Below are positions 5,883 to 7,502 of a stretch of 7,502 nt of DNA, in pieces. The notes below the pieces were generated by a model. It saw only the letters and a list, made by a program, of their open reading frames with translations. It searched no databases and had not been told where the DNA came from. Both the position numbers and the translations under genes were made by a program. Every line of letters starts with the position of its first letter. Positions within the stretch are counted from its first letter, which is position 1. Source of the stretch: Thiohalocapsa sp. (GTDB taxonomy: Bacteria; Pseudomonadota; Gammaproteobacteria; Chromatiales; Chromatiaceae); contig NZ_JAIFKJ010000506.1 in NCBI RefSeq assembly GCF_019695415.1, positions 1 to 7,502 on the forward strand, written 5' to 3'.

Positions 5883-6326
5883 ATGGAGCATCGGGTCTTC
5901 GTGTATGGCACGCTGCTGCGCGGTGAGGTGAACCACCACCTGCTGCGGACGGCACGCTTTCTAGGCCCGCATCGCACCGAGCCCCGGTTCACCCTGCTGG
6001 TGTTGGGCGCTTATCCGGGGCTGGTGGACGGCGGCGAAACGGCGGTCTTTGGCGAGGTCTATGGCGTCGACGCGGCCGGGCTGCGCCGTCTCGACCAGCT
6101 GGAGGATTACCCCAGGCTCTATGACCGGCGTGTCATCGCCACCCCGCATGGCCGGGCCTGGGTGTATCTGTATCGGGGGCCGCGGCGGGATCGAATGCGT
6201 CTCGCCGATGGCGATTGGCGGCGCCACAGCCGCGGTGCCGGGCTTCGCAGCACGGCCGCCAGGAGGCGGCGCGACCCAAAGAACCCAAGCCACCGTAGGC
6301 GCGCGGCGGGCGGCGATCAGGATTGA
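5883..6326 (+). CDS. Gamma-glutamylcyclotransferase-like (YtfP/AIG2 family) protein with atypical C-terminal tail
   Basis: The 147-residue product starts with FVYGTLLRGE (6-15), the conserved YGTL substrate-binding loop of the YtfP/AIG2-like fold. It continues with GAYPGLV (42-48), FGEVYGVD (56-63), and LDQLEDYPRLYDRR (70-83), where Glu74 sits at the catalytic acid/base position of gamma-glutamylcyclotransferases, then AWVYLYRG (92-99). Such enzymes release 5-oxoproline from gamma-glutamyl compounds, though many bacterial YtfP-like proteins have no proven substrate. E. coli YtfP is about 113 residues and ends just after a GDW motif; here GDW is at 110-112, followed by about 35 Arg-rich residues that run into the inverted repeat at 6254-6371 and are probably not part of the fold. 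A GGGGT sequence precedes the ATG by 5 nt. It lies 39 nt after the DJ-1-like ORF and is probably cotranscribed with it. Confidence 0.88.
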   Translation: MEHRVFVYGTLLRGEVNHHLLRTARFLGPHRTEPRFTLLVLGAYPGLVDGGETAVFGEVYGVDAAGLRRLDQLEDYPRLYDRRVIATPHGRAWVYLYRGPRRDRMRLADGDWRRHSRGAGLRSTAARRRRDPKNPSHRRRAAGGDQD

Positions 6327-6371
6327 GTCCCTGGCGGGTGCGGCGCTCGCAGCGCCGCCCTCCTGGCGGCC
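6254..6371. repeat. GC-rich snap-back inverted repeat at the cyclotransferase 3' end
   Basis: GGCCGCCAGGAGGCGGCGC (6254-6272) is the reverse complement of 6352-6371 except for one extra C at 6360. The arms enclose about 79 bp that contain the cyclotransferase stop codon (6324-6326). A second small hairpin overlaps the right arm: CGGCGCT (6341-6347) with AGCGCCG (6351-6357), 3-nt loop. There is no T-run, so it is not a textbook terminator. It may be a small inserted element that extended the upstream reading frame, or a large mRNA hairpin between the cyclotransferase and OsmC genes. Confidence 0.7.
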
Positions 6372-6430
6372 AGTGCGCCCGCAGCGTTGCCCGTCAATTC
6401 ATGTACCCGCGAGGAGTGATCCATCGAGCC

Positions 6431-6892
6431 ATGTCAGAACAAGGCCGCTTCACCATTCACCTGGAACAGCAGGAGGGGTACCAGATCAATGTCCGCTTCG
6501 ACTGGAAGCGTGCCGCGGATCTGCTCACGGACGAGCCGCCGCCGCTTGGCGAGGCCGCAGGCCCGAATGCGTCGCGGTTACTCGCCGCCGCTGCCGCCAA
6601 TTGCCTGTCGGCGAGCCTGCTTTACTGTCTGAGCAAGGAAGAGCCGCCGGATGGGACTCTGCGCGCCGAGGCCACCTGCACACTCGTTCGCAATGCACAG
6701 AAACGCCTGCGCATCGGTGGGCTCGAAGTCAAGCTGATCGTTGCCGATGAGCTCGCCGGCAGCAAACGCTTTGAGCGCTGCAAGAACCTATTCGAGGACT
6801 TTTGCGTGGTCTCGGCCAGTATTCGCGAAGGCATCCCCATCGCCGTGTCCGTCGTCGACGAGGCCGGCCAACTGCTGCATGCCTCTGACTGA
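6431..6892 (+). CDS. OsmC-family protein
   Basis: The 153-residue protein matches the OsmC/Ohr superfamily, dimeric proteins that reduce organic or fatty-acid hydroperoxides with two active-site cysteines. Visible are the early strand YQINVRFDW (17-25), GPNASRLLAAAAANCLSASL (44-63) with the resolving- or peroxidatic-type Cys58, an LVRNAQKRLRIGGLEVKL segment (85-102), and the C-terminal FEDFCVVSASIREGI with Cys125, followed by a strand ending near VVDEAG. Cys58 and Cys125 are in the two conserved positions. Further Cys at 66, 83 and 117 are extra. The frame is open from 6323, but ATG 6431 gives the normal family length; GAGGAG at 6411-6416 lies 14 nt upstream, rather far, and GTG 6416 is an alternative. 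It follows the snap-back repeat and probably belongs to the same stress-linked group as the cyclotransferase. Confidence 0.9.
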   Translation: MSEQGRFTIHLEQQEGYQINVRFDWKRAADLLTDEPPPLGEAAGPNASRLLAAAAANCLSASLLYCLSKEEPPDGTLRAEATCTLVRNAQKRLRIGGLEVKLIVADELAGSKRFERCKNLFEDFCVVSASIREGIPIAVSVVDEAGQLLHASD

Positions 6893-6916
6893 TCCAACAC
6901 CGCGGCACGGGCGCTG

Positions 6917-7502
6917 ATGGGTCTGCGGTCTGCGCCGCTTGTCCTTGCCTTGGGCGAGGCGCCGTTACTGCGGCGGGCATGCAAAATGCTCGTAGGGGGC
7001 GGGGTGTCGGTGCGCTCGCTCGCAAGCGTCGCCCGCCTTCCGCCTCGCGCAGACGTCCTGCTGCTCGCTGATGACGAGCGTCTGCAGGAGCGCTTGGCGG
7101 CGGTGTCGGAGGCCGCGCAGGACCGCCGCCGACCGCTGCGTGTGCTCGTGCTGAGCGAGCCCGACGAGGAAGTGGCCACAGGCGCCGCCGACGCGGTGTC
7201 GGAGCCGGCAGCGCCGGGTACCGATTGCCTGCGGGTCGAACGGGTGGATCCCTACGCGACGGCGGCCCGGATCCTGCTGGGACGCTGGCCGTTGCACCGC
7301 AGCATGGACCCGCCGGGCGGACAGCTGCCGCATGTGCTGGTCGCGGGCTTCGGCCCTTTTGCTCGCGCCTTGCTCCTCCATGCGCTCAGAGTCGGTCAGT
7401 ATGGCGAAGAGCCGCCCGTGGTCACGCTCGCCGCGGACACTGCGGCGCAGTGGCGCGAGTGGATCGACGCCCGGCATCCACAGGCGGGACGCTGTGCCCA
7501 CC
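6917..7502 (+). CDS. Partial gene: protein with Rossmann-like nucleotide-binding segment (TrkA-N/RyR-type resemblance)
   Basis: An open frame begins at ATG 6917 and runs off the window end without a stop (195 codons seen). The N-terminal half starts with a hydrophobic strand and turn (PLVLALGE, 7-14) and a run RADVLLLADDE (44-54), which could be one alpha/beta unit. The second half has HVLVAGFGPFARALLLHAL (139-157), a Gly-x-Gly dinucleotide-binding fingerprint of Rossmann folds, followed by PPVVTLAAD (166-174), where the second strand and its acidic end are expected. This order recalls the TrkA-N-like domain found in RyR-domain bacterial proteins, but the diagnostic C-terminal part lies outside the window. 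Only 24 nt separate it from the OsmC stop; no clear ribosome binding site is seen. No transmembrane segment is visible. The shadow frame on the minus strand lacks family features. Confidence 0.65.
   Translation, partial: MGLRSAPLVLALGEAPLLRRACKMLVGGGVSVRSLASVARLPPRADVLLLADDERLQERLAAVSEAAQDRRRPLRVLVLSEPDEEVATGAADAVSEPAAPGTDCLRVERVDPYATAARILLGRWPLHRSMDPPGGQLPHVLVAGFGPFARALLLHALRVGQYGEEPPVVTLAADTAAQWREWIDARHPQAGRCAH

Noticed and set aside
6323..6430. N-terminal extension of the OsmC frame
   Set aside because: It lies within the snap-back repeat, has no ribosome binding site and exceeds the normal family length.
6965..7501. Minus-strand 178-codon frame opposite the last gene
   Set aside because: The plus-strand frame has hydrophobic strand/helix periodicity and a Rossmann fingerprint; the minus-strand translation is His- and Arg-rich without motifs and is a shadow.

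Overview
The window is GC-rich, densely coded bacterial chromosomal DNA. The gene families (a PA0069-type radical SAM protein, an OsmC-family protein, a YtfP-like gamma-glutamylcyclotransferase, and an exopolysaccharide-type deacetylase plus GNAT pair) suggest a proteobacterium, most likely a gammaproteobacterium. This is inferred from family resemblance only; no taxonomic marker is present.

Layout. (1) 1-1601: a class III PLP-dependent aminotransferase on the minus strand. It fits tightly between two inverted copies of a ~60-bp element (1-60 and 1542-1601), each able to fold into two hairpins. (2) 1602-2289: nearly 700 bp with no convincing gene, holding a 12-bp LacI-operator-like palindrome and weak short repeats. 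(3) 2290-4494: two plus-strand genes, a polysaccharide deacetylase and a BioF2/FemAB-like GNAT protein, of the kind found in exopolysaccharide clusters. The second ends in a CGTTGG hexanucleotide repeat encoding an Arg-Trp tail. (4) 4510-5637: a convergent minus-strand PA0069/SplB-type radical SAM gene. (5) 5638-5744: a divergent intergenic region with a candidate extended -10 promoter and a strong palindrome. (6) 5745-6892, plus strand: a 32-residue ORF resembling the first strands of DJ-1/PfpI proteins, then a gamma-glutamylcyclotransferase whose C-terminal tail runs into a GC-rich snap-back repeat, then an OsmC-like protein. (7) 6917 to the end: the start of an open-ended gene with a Rossmann-like nucleotide-binding segment.

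How the parts relate. The deacetylase and GNAT protein probably act together on a surface glycan or its carrier, but no glycosyltransferase, polymerase or export gene is visible. The DJ-1-like fragment, cyclotransferase and OsmC protein all come from families tied to thiol, glutathione or reactive-carbonyl/peroxide handling, so the 5745-6892 group may be a small stress-linked transcription unit. The aminotransferase looks like a separate, possibly acquired, unit.

The most notable signals are the hairpin-bearing inverted repeats bracketing the aminotransferase, the DJ-1 micro-ORF with a strong ribosome binding site, the snap-back repeat at the cyclotransferase 3' end, and the Arg-Trp tail. No CRISPR array, tRNA, rRNA, transposase or recognisable defence system is visible.
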